Below are positions 16,685-24,403 of a stretch of 25,583 nt of DNA, one piece after another. How positions within the stretch are numbered: the stretch's first letter is position 1; the number at the start of each line of letters is the position of its first letter. A program made the translations under genes and the position numbers. Location of the stretch: positions 1-25,583 of the forward strand of contig JALHHH010000039.1 of NCBI GenBank assembly GCA_022837485.1. Direction: 5' to 3'. The notes beneath the pieces are model-generated. The model ran no database searches. It was not told the origin of the DNA and saw only the letters and a list, made by a program, of their open reading frames with translations. Origin of the DNA: Bacteroidales bacterium (GTDB taxonomy: Bacteria; Bacteroidota; Bacteroidia; Bacteroidales; Lentimicrobiaceae).

Positions 16685-17134
16685 TTATTTAAAGGAGATG
16701 ACTTCTTTGGTTTGTTTGATGCCGCTGTAAGGAATTTCGTGGTTTTCAACGGTTTCTGTTTTCTTAACTTTGGTACGCGTTTCGATGGTAACTGCTGAAT
16801 CGTCGGCTGCGATGAGCTTTCCTTTTATTACCGTTCCATCGGTCAGTGTTACTTCCACCTCTCTGCCTACGTTTTTTATGTATTGTCTGGTTTTACGGTA
16901 AGGCTGGTCTATTCCTGCAGAAGAAACGGTAAGATCGTAATCTTCCGTTTCGCGGTTAAATACCGATTCTATGCGCCGAGTAACGGCAACGCAGTCGTCA
17001 ATGGTTATGCTGGTATCGCTGTCGAGCAGAACGGTAATGCGGTTACCAGATTTTACTCTCACGTCAACCACAAATTTATCGGTCCCTTCGAGCATTTGCT
17101 CCACTTCCTGCTGTATTGCCAATCGATCGATCAT
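16685..17134 (-). CDS. rimP: Ribosome maturation factor RimP
   Basis: This 149-residue protein helps assemble the 30S subunit. The N-terminal alpha/beta domain contains DCVAVTRRIESVF and the signature DYDLTVSSAGIDQPYRKTRQ; the C-terminal SH3-like barrel has VEVTLTDGTVIKGKLIAADD. Length and order (rimP-nusA-infB) fit the family. The ATG at 17134 follows an A-rich stretch and lies 20 nt downstream of a GC-rich hairpin. I see no promoter box between the tRNA-Gln and this start, so the operon may depend on transcription passing through the tRNA gene and that hairpin. Confidence 0.95.
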   Translation of the reverse strand: MIDRLAIQQEVEQMLEGTDKFVVDVRVKSGNRITVLLDSDTSITIDDCVAVTRRIESVFNRETEDYDLTVSSAGIDQPYRKTRQYIKNVGREVEVTLTDGTVIKGKLIAADDSAVTIETRTKVKKTETVENHEIPYSGIKQTKEVISFK

Positions 17135-17146
17135 CTTTTTTTTTGT

Positions 17147-17173
17147 AATAAAAGAGGGGACAGCAGTCCCCTC
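17147..17173 (-). terminator. Terminator or attenuator between tRNA-Gln and rimP
   Basis: On the minus strand GAGGGGAC (17173-17166), loop TGCT, GTCCCCTC (17161-17154) forms an 8-bp GC-rich stem followed by TTTTATT (to 17147). It has the form of a Rho-independent terminator and ends 12 nt before the rimP ATG. Because no other rimP promoter is visible, partial read-through (attenuation) is a reasonable alternative to full termination. Confidence 0.7.
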
Positions 17174-17233
17174 AACTTCGTTTCACCAATGAGTACGCGC
17201 GGAAAACCGCAGCGGGGTGATTGTTTCCATCCG

Positions 17234-17304
17234 TTGTCCGACCAGGATTCGAACCTAGACCAAGAGAACCAAAATCTCTTGTGCTGCCTTTACACCATCG
17301 GACA
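17234..17304 (-). tRNA. tRNA-Gln (anticodon TTG)
   Basis: The minus strand folds as a cloverleaf. The acceptor stem is TGTCCGA (17304-17298) / TCGGACA (17241-17235) with discriminator A at 17234. The anticodon stem AGAGA / TCTCT closes the loop TTTTGGT, with anticodon TTG at 17272-17270, reading CAA. The T arm is CTAGG-TTCGAAT-CCTGG with one G-T pair. CCA is not encoded. It lies directly upstream of rimP on the same strand. Confidence 0.95.
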
Positions 17305-17324
17305 ATCATCCTTTAAAAGGTCTG

Positions 17325-17351
17325 CAAAAATAGACATTTTTTTTGATTCAA
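17325..17351 (-). promoter_or_regulatory. Promoter of tRNA-Gln, possibly also of rimP-nusA-infB
   Basis: On the minus strand TTG (17351-17349) is followed after 16 nt by TATTTTTG (17332-17325), an exact match to TAnnTTTG, with a spacer one short of the usual 17-23. The predicted transcription start is about 15 nt before the tRNA 5' end. It is the only recognisable promoter upstream of the rimP operon. Confidence 0.55.
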
Positions 17352-17784
17352 TAAAATATTTTTATTTGAAAAATTATTACACGATAATATACCCTTGAAC
17401 GCTTGCGTTTATAAGGCTTTAATTGTATTGTTGCCAGGTGTTTGAGACATACTCATACCGGAAATAACAGCTTGGCGGGGATTCTTTTATACAAGGAGAG
17501 CGGGGTGCTTGTGAATTGCATTATGAGGTTACGGGATGGTTGTTTTAAAGCACCATGGTTGCTTTGCGAATGAAATAGTGCCGGTTTCATAAGCTAAATG
17601 CATTTGAAAGGTTCGAAATGCAAAAAGTTACTGTCAATGATTTCATACAAAATCACTAACTTCGCTGCGCTTCCGGAAACAAGGTTACAAAACGGTTTGT
17701 TTTTCCGTTATTTGCTGAAAAGCAGGCAGTTTGTTAATTTCAGCTTTGGAGCATTAACGTATTTTCACTTCATAATTCGTCAGG
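17352..17784. other. Intergenic region without a recognisable gene
   Basis: This AT-rich stretch separates the divergent tRNA-Gln/rimP unit and the DUF2723 gene. A 64-codon opening at 17598-17792 has no family-like features and overlaps the next gene, so I do not call it. A near match to the -7 box (CAGCTTTG, about 17742-17749) lies roughly 36 nt before the DUF2723 start, without a well-spaced TTG. I see no repeat, RNA gene or clear riboswitch. Confidence 0.5.
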
Positions 17785-20700
17785 ATGGATAATTACAGGA
17801 AAATTAACAACATGGTCGGCTGGTTCAGCTTTCTGGCAGCCCTTGTTGTTTACACACTTACCCTTGAGCCTACAGCAAGCTGGTGGGATTGCGGTGAATA
17901 TATATCTACAGCCTACAAGCTGCAGGTTGGGCACCCTCCCGGAGCACCGCTCTTTCAGATGGCTGGCCGGTTCTTTTCACTGTTTGCATTCGGTAATACC
18001 GAAAACGTAGCCCTGATGGTTAACTTTATGTCGGGTCTTGTAAGTGCCTTTACCATTCTTTTTCTTTTCTGGACGATTACCCATTTTGCCCGCAAAGTGC
18101 TTTCAAACGACGGCGAAATGAGTCAAACAAAGCTCGTCGTGATAATGGGAAGCGGCCTGGTAGGTGCCCTGGCTTACACCTTCTCCGATTCTTTCTGGTT
18201 TTCTGCTGTTGAGGGTGAGGTTTATGCCATGTCTTCCTTCTTTACTGCCATTGTTTTCTGGGCAATGCTGAAGTGGGAAGACAATGCCGAACAGAAACAC
18301 AGCATCCGGTGGATCGTTTTTATAGCTTATCTGATAGGTCTTTCCATTGGGGTGCATTTGCTTAACCTCCTGGCTATCCCTGCTATTGCGTTTATTTACT
18401 ACTTTAAGAAATACCAGCCAACCAAAAAAGGGATTATCGTTACAGGCCTGGTATCGGTGCTGTTACTGGCCGTTATTATGTACATCATCATACCGGGGGT
18501 AGTGGATGTTGCTGCGAGGTTCGAGCTGATGTTTGTGAATACAATCGGTCTGCCATTCAATTCCGGGATCCTTATCTATTTTGCTCTGATAGTTGCAGGT
18601 TTGGTTTTCGGACTCCTCTACACGCAGCGTAAGGGGAGGCTTATTGCCAATACCGCACTTCTGGCTCTCACGTTTATCCTGATCGGTTATTCTTCTTTCC
18701 TGATGCTGGTTATCAGGGCGAACACCAATACACCGATCAACGAAAACAACCCGGACGATGCCATCAGTCTGCTCTCGTACCTGAACCGTGAACAGTATGG
18801 TACGTGGCCGTTGTTTCAGGGGCAGTATTATTCCGCACCCCTCGATCCCCAGAATCCCTACAGCGACGGAACCCCGGTGTACGTTCGCGACAAGAAATCC
18901 GGAAAGTATGTGGTAACCGATTCGCGCCGTAAATCCATCGCCAATTACGACAGCCGCTTTGAAACCATTTTTCCCCGAATGTACAGCTCACAGGATAATC
19001 ACGTGAAAGCTTACCAGAGTTGGGGGAAAGTAAAAGGGGTGCCCATTAATGCAATTAACAACAGCGGAGAACCCGAAACGCTTATCCGGCCCACTTTTTC
19101 AGAGAATATGCGGTTCTTATTCCGGTATCAGATGGGACATATGTATTTTCGCTATTTTATGTGGAATTTTGCCGGTCGCCAGAACGATGTGGAAGGCCAC
19201 GGTGGCATCTCCAACGGAAACTGGATCAGCGGTATCAAATTTCTGGATGAGTTAAGGCTCGGTAAGCAGACCGACCTGCCACAAAGCATGCAGAGCCCGG
19301 CAAGGAATACCTATTATCTGCTTCCCCTTATTCTTGGTGTCATAGGTATGCTCTATCATTTTACGAAGAATTACAGGGACGGGCTGGTGGTAACCCTGCT
19401 GTTCTTTATGACCGGGATAGCCATCGTGCTTTATCTGAACCAAACACCTTTCCAGCCCCGCGAAAGGGACTACGCTTATGCCGGATCCTTTTATGCATTT
19501 GCCATATGGATCGGGTTGGGAGTTCTTTCACTCTACGATGCTGTGACCAGGAGGCTGAAAAAGGGTCACCTTGCAGCAGCTACCGGCGTTACTGCCGTGT
19601 GCCTGATCCTGGTGCCCGGAATCATGGCTGCCGAAAACTGGGACGATCACGATCGTTCTGGTAAATATCCTGCCCGCGATTTTGCAGCGAACTACCTCAA
19701 CTCCTGCGCCCCGAATGCAATCCTTATTACAAACGGCGATAACGATACTTTCCCCTTATGGTATGCCCAGGAAGTGGAAGGCATACGAACCGATATCCGG
19801 GTGGTAAACTACATGCTGTCGTCGGGCGACTGGTATGTACATCAGCTGGCACGTAAGATTTACGATTCGGAGCCTCTGACGTTTACACTTACCCCGGACC
19901 AGTATAATAAAGGCATCAATGAATATATACCTTATTTCAGCCGCGGAGAAATCACCGAAAGGGTAGAGCTGAAAGATCTGATTAACTTCATTGCCGACGA
20001 ATCGGCACGAAGCAAGGTTACCCTTAACAGCGGAGAGAGAATCAATTACTTCCCCACCAGGAAGCTTAAGCTGACGGTTGATTCCGCCAAAGCCGTACAA
20101 AGCGGAATTGTTCCGGAATACATGGCCAGTCAAGTTGTCCCGGTTATTGAATGGGATGTCAGGTCGAATTACCTCTATAAAAACGACCTGATGCTGCTCG
20201 ATTTTCTGGCCACCAGCAACTGGGAGAGGCCGCTTTATTTTGCAAGCCCTTCGAGCGTAAGCAAGGTGCTGGATATCGATAAGTATTGTCATCAGACTGG
20301 CGTTGTTTACAAGTTCATCCCTGTTCCGGCGGAAGATTATGTACCGGGACTTGGAGGCGTTGATTCGGAAGCATCGTACGATATCCTGATGAACAAATGC
20401 AAGTGGGGCAATCTGAATCAGCCCGGTATTTACGTGGATCGCGAAAGCTACCGGAATTCCATGATGCCGAAGCAGAATTACCTGCGTCTGGCTCAGGCTC
20501 TGCAGCGGAAAGGCAAAAATGCCGAAGCCGTTGCCGTACTCGACCGCTGCCAGGAAGTATTCCCAAACAACAAGATTACCTTCGACTATTACATGCTGCC
20601 TATGGGTGAAGTGTATTACAAAGCAGGTGAAATTGAAAAAGGGAATTCATTTATCCGCACTATGGCAACGATCTACATCGAAAACCTGAATTATTACAAC

Positions 20701-20868
20701 TCGGTTAGTCCTGCATTTGCATCCTTCTACCACGAAGATTCAATGCAGTCGTACGCCGTGCTCTCCCGCATCTGGGACTGGGCCGAACAATACGGACAAC
20801 GACAGCTGCTCGAAGAGTTTAAAGCGAAAATGATGATTCCGGATGATCTGAAAGAGATCTTCAATTAA
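17785..20868 (+). CDS. DUF2723 (TMEM260-like) membrane protein, probable glycosyltransferase
   Basis: This 1027-residue inner membrane protein matches DUF2723, the family of human TMEM260, a protein O-mannosyltransferase. The N-terminal membrane half (about 10-570) has roughly a dozen hydrophobic helices. The first loop has TLEPTASWWDCGEYISTAYK with Asp35 and Glu38, followed by HPPGAPLFQ at 50-58; acidic residues in this loop are the catalytic candidates in GT-C enzymes. PFQPRERDYAYAGSFYAFA precedes the last helices. The C-terminal part (about 600-1027) should face the periplasm; NGDNDTFPLWYAQEVEGIR is conserved in the family, and the last 150 residues look TPR-like (AQALQRKGKNAEAVAVLDRC). 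Transfer of a lipid-linked sugar to exported proteins or glycans is inferred from the family; the bacterial substrate is unknown. It stands alone between terminators. Confidence 0.88.
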   Translation: MDNYRKINNMVGWFSFLAALVVYTLTLEPTASWWDCGEYISTAYKLQVGHPPGAPLFQMAGRFFSLFAFGNTENVALMVNFMSGLVSAFTILFLFWTITHFARKVLSNDGEMSQTKLVVIMGSGLVGALAYTFSDSFWFSAVEGEVYAMSSFFTAIVFWAMLKWEDNAEQKHSIRWIVFIAYLIGLSIGVHLLNLLAIPAIAFIYYFKKYQPTKKGIIVTGLVSVLLLAVIMYIIIPGVVDVAARFELMFVNTIGLPFNSGILIYFALIVAGLVFGLLYTQRKGRLIANTALLALTFILIGYSSFLMLVIRANTNTPINENNPDDAISLLSYLNREQYGTWPLFQGQYYSAPLDPQNPYSDGTPVYVRDKKSGKYVVTDSRRKSIANYDSRFETIFPRMYSSQDNHVKAYQSWGKVKGVPINAINNSGEPETLIRPTFSENMRFLFRYQMGHMYFRYFMWNFAGRQNDVEGHGGISNGNWISGIKFLDELRLGKQTDLPQSMQSPARNTYYLLPLILGVIGMLYHFTKNYRDGLVVTLLFFMTGIAIVLYLNQTPFQPRERDYAYAGSFYAFAIWIGLGVLSLYDAVTRRLKKGHLAAATGVTAVCLILVPGIMAAENWDDHDRSGKYPARDFAANYLNSCAPNAILITNGDNDTFPLWYAQEVEGIRTDIRVVNYMLSSGDWYVHQLARKIYDSEPLTFTLTPDQYNKGINEYIPYFSRGEITERVELKDLINFIADESARSKVTLNSGERINYFPTRKLKLTVDSAKAVQSGIVPEYMASQVVPVIEWDVRSNYLYKNDLMLLDFLATSNWERPLYFASPSSVSKVLDIDKYCHQTGVVYKFIPVPAEDYVPGLGGVDSEASYDILMNKCKWGNLNQPGIYVDRESYRNSMMPKQNYLRLAQALQRKGKNAEAVAVLDRCQEVFPNNKITFDYYMLPMGEVYYKAGEIEKGNSFIRTMATIYIENLNYYNSVSPAFASFYHEDSMQSYAVLSRIWDWAEQYGQRQLLEEFKAKMMIPDDLKEIFN

Positions 20869-20887
20869 TCTTAGGATTCCTTTAGAA

Positions 20888-20928
20888 AAAACAAACGCCG
20901 GCGTTACATAACTGCCGGCGTTTGTTTT
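20888..20928. terminator. Strong bidirectional terminator after the DUF2723 gene
   Basis: A perfect 15-bp stem (AAAACAAACGCCGGC 20888-20902 / GCCGGCGTTTGTTTT 20914-20928) with an 11-nt loop lies 20 nt after the stop. T-rich ends on both strands mean it can also end transcription coming from lgt. Confidence 0.85.
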
Positions 20929-20945
20929 GAGGGGTATCTGAATTA

Positions 20946-21053
20946 TTAATAGCCGGAACGGAAATCACGTTCCTTCTGTTCAATTCGCTTCTGTGTAAGT
21001 CTTCGGATTTCGGAAAAAGCAATGCTGGAAATCTCCGGCTTAATGACAGCTTG
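20946..21053 (-). other. Open in-frame stretch of 35 codons directly after the lgt stop
   Basis: After the lgt TAA (21056-21054) the same frame continues without interruption to a TAA at 20948-20946. It reads QAVIKPEISSIAFSEIRRLT and then QKRIEQKERDFRSGY. The composition (amphipathic, Glu/Lys/Arg-rich) looks protein-like, but it has no ATG, GTG or TTG start in frame. It may be an old C-terminal extension cut off by a stop mutation, a relic of another gene, or chance. Confidence 0.35.
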
Positions 21054-21842
21054 TTATTTTTTACTCGAGGTGCGCCACAATAAATACAAGCCGGCAAGCA
21101 CGAACGGAATACTCAGCCACTGGCCCATATTCAGCGTCATGGTTTGTTCGAAGGCTACCTGTGGTTCCTTCAGGAATTCAATCAGGATTCTTACGCCAAA
21201 AAGTACGATGAGGAAAATGCCAAAGATAAAGCCCTCCTTCATTGTTTTATAGTTTCGTTTGTAATAGACGAGCAGAGCAGCGAAAAGGATCAGATAGGAG
21301 AGTGCTTCATAGATCTGGGTAGGGTGACGCGGGTCGGCCTGGCCGTCGCGCACGAAAACGAAGCCCCAGGGGAGAGATGTGATGTGTCCGTAAATCTCGC
21401 TGTTCATCAGGTTACCCAAACGGATAAAGAAGCCTCCGAGCGCAACTACTATTACCAGCCTGTCGAGTGTCCAGAGAAACGACTTACCGGATTTGCGGGT
21501 AAACATCCATATAGCGATCAGGATTCCGATGGCAGCGCCATGACTGGCAAGTCCGCCTTCCCAGATCTTAAGTATGCTGATCGGATCGGTAAGGTAATCC
21601 ATTGGCTGGTAGAACAGAATGTGGCCCAGGCGTGCTCCGATAACCGTAGCAATAACCACGTAGGTTGCAAGGCTGTCGAGCAGCTTTACCGGCAGGTTTT
21701 CACGTTTAAATACCTGTTTCTCAAGTATAACATACCCCAGGTAGAATGCCAGGGCGAAGAACAGTCCGTACCACCTGATCTGGAGGCTGCCAAGTTTGAA
21801 AATTACCGGACTTACATCCCACATTATCTGATTCAGTATCAT
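21054..21842 (-). CDS. lgt: Prolipoprotein diacylglyceryl transferase
   Basis: This 262-residue inner membrane enzyme moves diacylglycerol from phosphatidylglycerol to the lipobox cysteine of prolipoproteins, the first step of lipoprotein maturation. About seven membrane helices are visible. The family motifs are IRWYGLFFALAF near the start, WEGGLASHGAAIGI with His101, and the signature GGFFIRLGNLMNSEIYG with Arg141, Asn144 and Glu149. The DPRHPTQIYEA motif follows, and VRILIEFLKEPQ near the end is also typical. Length is normal for the family. It lies 61 nt downstream of the glycosyltransferase with its own TACTTTTG box. An open in-frame stretch follows the stop codon. Confidence 0.96.
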   Translation of the reverse strand: MILNQIMWDVSPVIFKLGSLQIRWYGLFFALAFYLGYVILEKQVFKRENLPVKLLDSLATYVVIATVIGARLGHILFYQPMDYLTDPISILKIWEGGLASHGAAIGILIAIWMFTRKSGKSFLWTLDRLVIVVALGGFFIRLGNLMNSEIYGHITSLPWGFVFVRDGQADPRHPTQIYEALSYLILFAALLVYYKRNYKTMKEGFIFGIFLIVLFGVRILIEFLKEPQVAFEQTMTLNMGQWLSIPFVLAGLYLLWRTSSKK

Positions 21843-21862
21843 TTTTTAGAGTTTTGGTTTTG

Positions 21863-21870
21863 CAAAAGTA
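21863..21870 (-). promoter_or_regulatory. TAnnTTTG box upstream of lgt
   Basis: TACTTTTG on the minus strand matches the -7 element exactly and lies 20 nt before the lgt ATG. No TTG is present at 17-23 nt upstream, so support is one box only. It would allow lgt to be transcribed independently of the upstream glycosyltransferase. Confidence 0.4.
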
Positions 21871-21903
21871 CATAATAATGCCGGAGCCGGTAATCCGGAG
21901 TAT

Positions 21904-23016
21904 TTATAAGGGTATTCCGGTTGTTTTGAGCAGTTCTTTGCAAGTTTCGCTGCATTCGGATGGTATGCTTCCGGGAACAATGCCGGAGTATTGGCGGGAT
22001 TTCTTCAGTGCATCGGAAAAAGAATCGTCTTTCCCATCCCAGCAGGCGAACAGATTAAGGTCGTCCATGCGCCGGGCAAGGTATTCTTGTTCGGTTTGGC
22101 CGGGAGTGGCAACGAGTACGGCTTTATTTCCTGTAAAAGCCAGATCCATTATGGTAGAATATCCAGAACGGCTGATTACCAATGGATTGTTTTTCAGGAT
22201 TGCTCCTAAAACAGCAGCCGGAAGGTGGCCGGTAATATGTATACCGGTATTAACTATCTGAATTTTTGTATGGCCGGGGATTCCCCGGACAATAAGGCAT
22301 TTGCAATTTGTATCCGGAAGAAGCCGAAGCAGCGTTTCTTCAAAAGCGCTGCGCTGTGGTTCGGGACCTGAAATGACAGCGAGGATATCGTAATTCTGCA
22401 TCGGTTCATCTGACGGCTCCGTGAGCTCGAAGCGGCTGAGCGGACCTGTGAATTTTACGTTCGGCGGCAGGTCTTTTCCGTGCGATAACCTTCCCGAAAG
22501 GTTATAAATTCCGACGGCATCGGGTATCCAAACCTCCCGATACCGTTTTAATATAAAACGTACAAAACGGGCGAGGAGCGATTCGGTAAAATTCAGGAAG
22601 GGAGGTGGTATAATGTTGACCTGATGCGTAATGAAAACACAGTAAGCATGTTTTGTCCATAAACCGTAGCGATTGTCGGAAATAACAATCCTTATGTCAT
22701 GTTTGCGAACCAAATGCCCGATGGAACGGTGTTCCATGATTATATGGAACAGGATACGCGGTACTTGCAGCAATAGAATAATTCCAAGCGGAAATCTCCG
22801 GCTGTAGCTGATGTTATAGCCCGGCATCAGGATGAATTCCAGTCCGGGGAATTCGGCTCTCAGCAGTTCGAGTCCGGCTCCGCCGGCTCCGATTACAACC
22901 CTGGCTCCGGCTTTGGTAAGTTGATGAATAACGGGTATACAGCGGGCAGCATGACCCAGCCCCCAGTCGAGCGGACAAATCAGAATTCCGGGTTTTTTGG
23001 TGTCTTTTGACTGCAT
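21904..23016 (-). CDS. Glycosyltransferase, MurG/GT28-like GT-B fold
   Basis: The 370-residue product resembles GT-B glycosyltransferases of the MurG/UGT type. The N-terminal domain has a glycine-rich nucleotide-fold opening, ILICPLDWGLGHAARCIPVI, and GAGGAGLELLRAEFPGLEF. The C-terminal domain contains AVISGPEPQRSAFEETLLR, PLVISRSGYSTIMDLAFTGN (the acceptor-domain SG/E-type loop) and the TPGQTEQEYLARRM donor-site motif. It has no membrane helix beyond a possible amphipathic segment (IILLLQVPRILFHIIM) that may bind the inner membrane. The sugar and acceptor are unknown; a role in envelope glycolipid synthesis is suggested only by the neighbours. An ATG at 23034 would add six residues, but the TAAGTTTG promoter box ends one base before it, so that codon would lie at or upstream of the transcription start; ATG 23016 is preferred. 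Confidence 0.82.
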   Translation of the reverse strand: MQSKDTKKPGILICPLDWGLGHAARCIPVIHQLTKAGARVVIGAGGAGLELLRAEFPGLEFILMPGYNISYSRRFPLGIILLLQVPRILFHIIMEHRSIGHLVRKHDIRIVISDNRYGLWTKHAYCVFITHQVNIIPPPFLNFTESLLARFVRFILKRYREVWIPDAVGIYNLSGRLSHGKDLPPNVKFTGPLSRFELTEPSDEPMQNYDILAVISGPEPQRSAFEETLLRLLPDTNCKCLIVRGIPGHTKIQIVNTGIHITGHLPAAVLGAILKNNPLVISRSGYSTIMDLAFTGNKAVLVATPGQTEQEYLARRMDDLNLFACWDGKDDSFSDALKKSRQYSGIVPGSIPSECSETCKELLKTTGIPL

Positions 23017-23035
23017 AAAGCGGTTATCGTTCATG

Positions 23036-23063
23036 CAAACTTAATAAAAAAACACCCGGGCAA
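23036..23063 (-). promoter_or_regulatory. Promoter of the glycosyltransferase gene
   Basis: On the minus strand TTG (23063-23061), a 17-nt spacer and TAAGTTTG (23043-23036) match the Bacteroidota consensus at both boxes. The predicted transcription start falls near 23031, inside or after the first possible start codon at 23034. Confidence 0.55.
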
Positions 23064-23296
23064 TTCGCTCTGAGGGCAGCGTTTTTGCATAAACACGTTA
23101 AAACGATGCCGTTTACTATCCGGGAACGATTGTAAAAAATATTAAAAGGAAATTGATTGACCGGACCGGTTTGCAGCGGGAATTTATTAATTTCACCGTT
23201 CCGTTTCCTTCCGGCTTTTGCTTGATGCCCGATGGCTCATTACGTTGCAAAACAATCAATTGAACTTTTTATTTACAAAACTGCTCTGACTGCTTT

Positions 23297-24403
23297 ATGT
23301 ACTCTGACGAACTCGTTTATCAAATTGCGCTTACCCTGTTGCCTGGTGTGGGTGATATAAATGCCCGCAAACTCGTTTCACATACAGGAAGTGCTGCCGC
23401 TGTTTTTCATGAAAAAGCAGGTAGTTTGCTGCGTATACCTGGTATGGGACAGCAAACGGTTGATCTTATAATATCCAACAGAAGTGTTATTGACCGGGCG
23501 GCGGAGGAGCTGGAGTTTATAAAGAAACACGATGTAAATGCCTTTTTTTTTACCGGCAGTGATTATCCTGCGCGGCTCAGGCATTGCATCGACAGTCCGG
23601 TTATGCTTTATTTCATTGGTAATGCTGACCTGAATGCATCCAGGATAGTCAGTATAGTTGGAACCAGAAAGGCAACCGAATACGGGCGGGAGATTTGCCG
23701 GAACCTGATTGCCGGATTAAAGGAGCTGGATGTGCTGGTGGTAAGCGGGCTGGCTTACGGGATTGATACCCGAGCTCACAAAGTTGCACTTGATGAGGGG
23801 TTGATGACGGTTGGAGTGCTTGCTCATGGCCTCGACAGGGTATATCCGCCTGCCAACGAAATGCTTGCCCGGCGTATGCTGAATCAGGGCGGGCTGTTGA
23901 CCGAATTTTTGAACGGTACCATTCCCGATCGCGAGAATTTTCCGAAGCGAAACCGTATCATTGCCGGACTTGCTGATGCTACCATCGTTGTGGAAGCCGG
24001 TGTAAAAGGCGGAGCACTTATTACGGCCGATATTGCAAATTCCTACAACAGGGATGTGTTTGCAGTACCCGGAAGAGTGGGCGATCCGTTTTCGGAAGGC
24101 TGCAATAATCTGATTAAAACCAACCGGGCTGCATTGGTTCAATCTGCAGCAGATGTGATGTATATCATGGGCTGGGATTCCCCTGCTGTGCCTTCTGCAG
24201 GTATTCAGCGCAATCTGTTTGTTCAGTTGACGGCCGATGAAGAGGCAGTAATTTCCATTCTGAAAGAATTTGGGGAATGCAGTATGGATAAAATTTGTCT
24301 CAGCACCGGTGTCCAGGCCAGTAAAGTAGCAGCTGCTTTGCTTAATCTTGAATTTGAGGGGATAGTGAAAAGCCTTCCCGGGAAAATCTATCGCTTATTC
24401 TGA
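23297..24403 (+). CDS. dprA: DNA-processing protein DprA
   Basis: The 368-residue protein binds incoming single-stranded DNA and loads RecA during natural transformation; it is widely kept even in bacteria not known to be competent. A helix-hairpin-helix region (about 10-60, LLPGVGDINARKL and LLRIPGMGQQTVDLI) is followed by the Rossmann-like DprA core (about 85-290): VSIVGTRKATEYG at 118-130, VVSGLAYGIDTRAH, LLTEFLNGTIPDRENFPKRN, and VVEAGVKGGALITADIA. EGCNNLIKTNRAALV completes the core. The C-terminus (about 310-368) fits the winged-helix domain found in many DprA proteins. It is divergent from the glycosyltransferase with a 262-nt gap, and its stop overlaps the convergent PrsW-like gene by 9 nt. 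Confidence 0.95.
   Translation: MYSDELVYQIALTLLPGVGDINARKLVSHTGSAAAVFHEKAGSLLRIPGMGQQTVDLIISNRSVIDRAAEELEFIKKHDVNAFFFTGSDYPARLRHCIDSPVMLYFIGNADLNASRIVSIVGTRKATEYGREICRNLIAGLKELDVLVVSGLAYGIDTRAHKVALDEGLMTVGVLAHGLDRVYPPANEMLARRMLNQGGLLTEFLNGTIPDRENFPKRNRIIAGLADATIVVEAGVKGGALITADIANSYNRDVFAVPGRVGDPFSEGCNNLIKTNRAALVQSAADVMYIMGWDSPAVPSAGIQRNLFVQLTADEEAVISILKEFGECSMDKICLSTGVQASKVAAALLNLEFEGIVKSLPGKIYRLF

Noticed and set aside
17598..17792. A 64-codon plus-strand frame before the DUF2723 gene
   Set aside because: Its end overlaps the start of the well-supported gene, the composition is not family-like, and it is explained as open AT-rich DNA.
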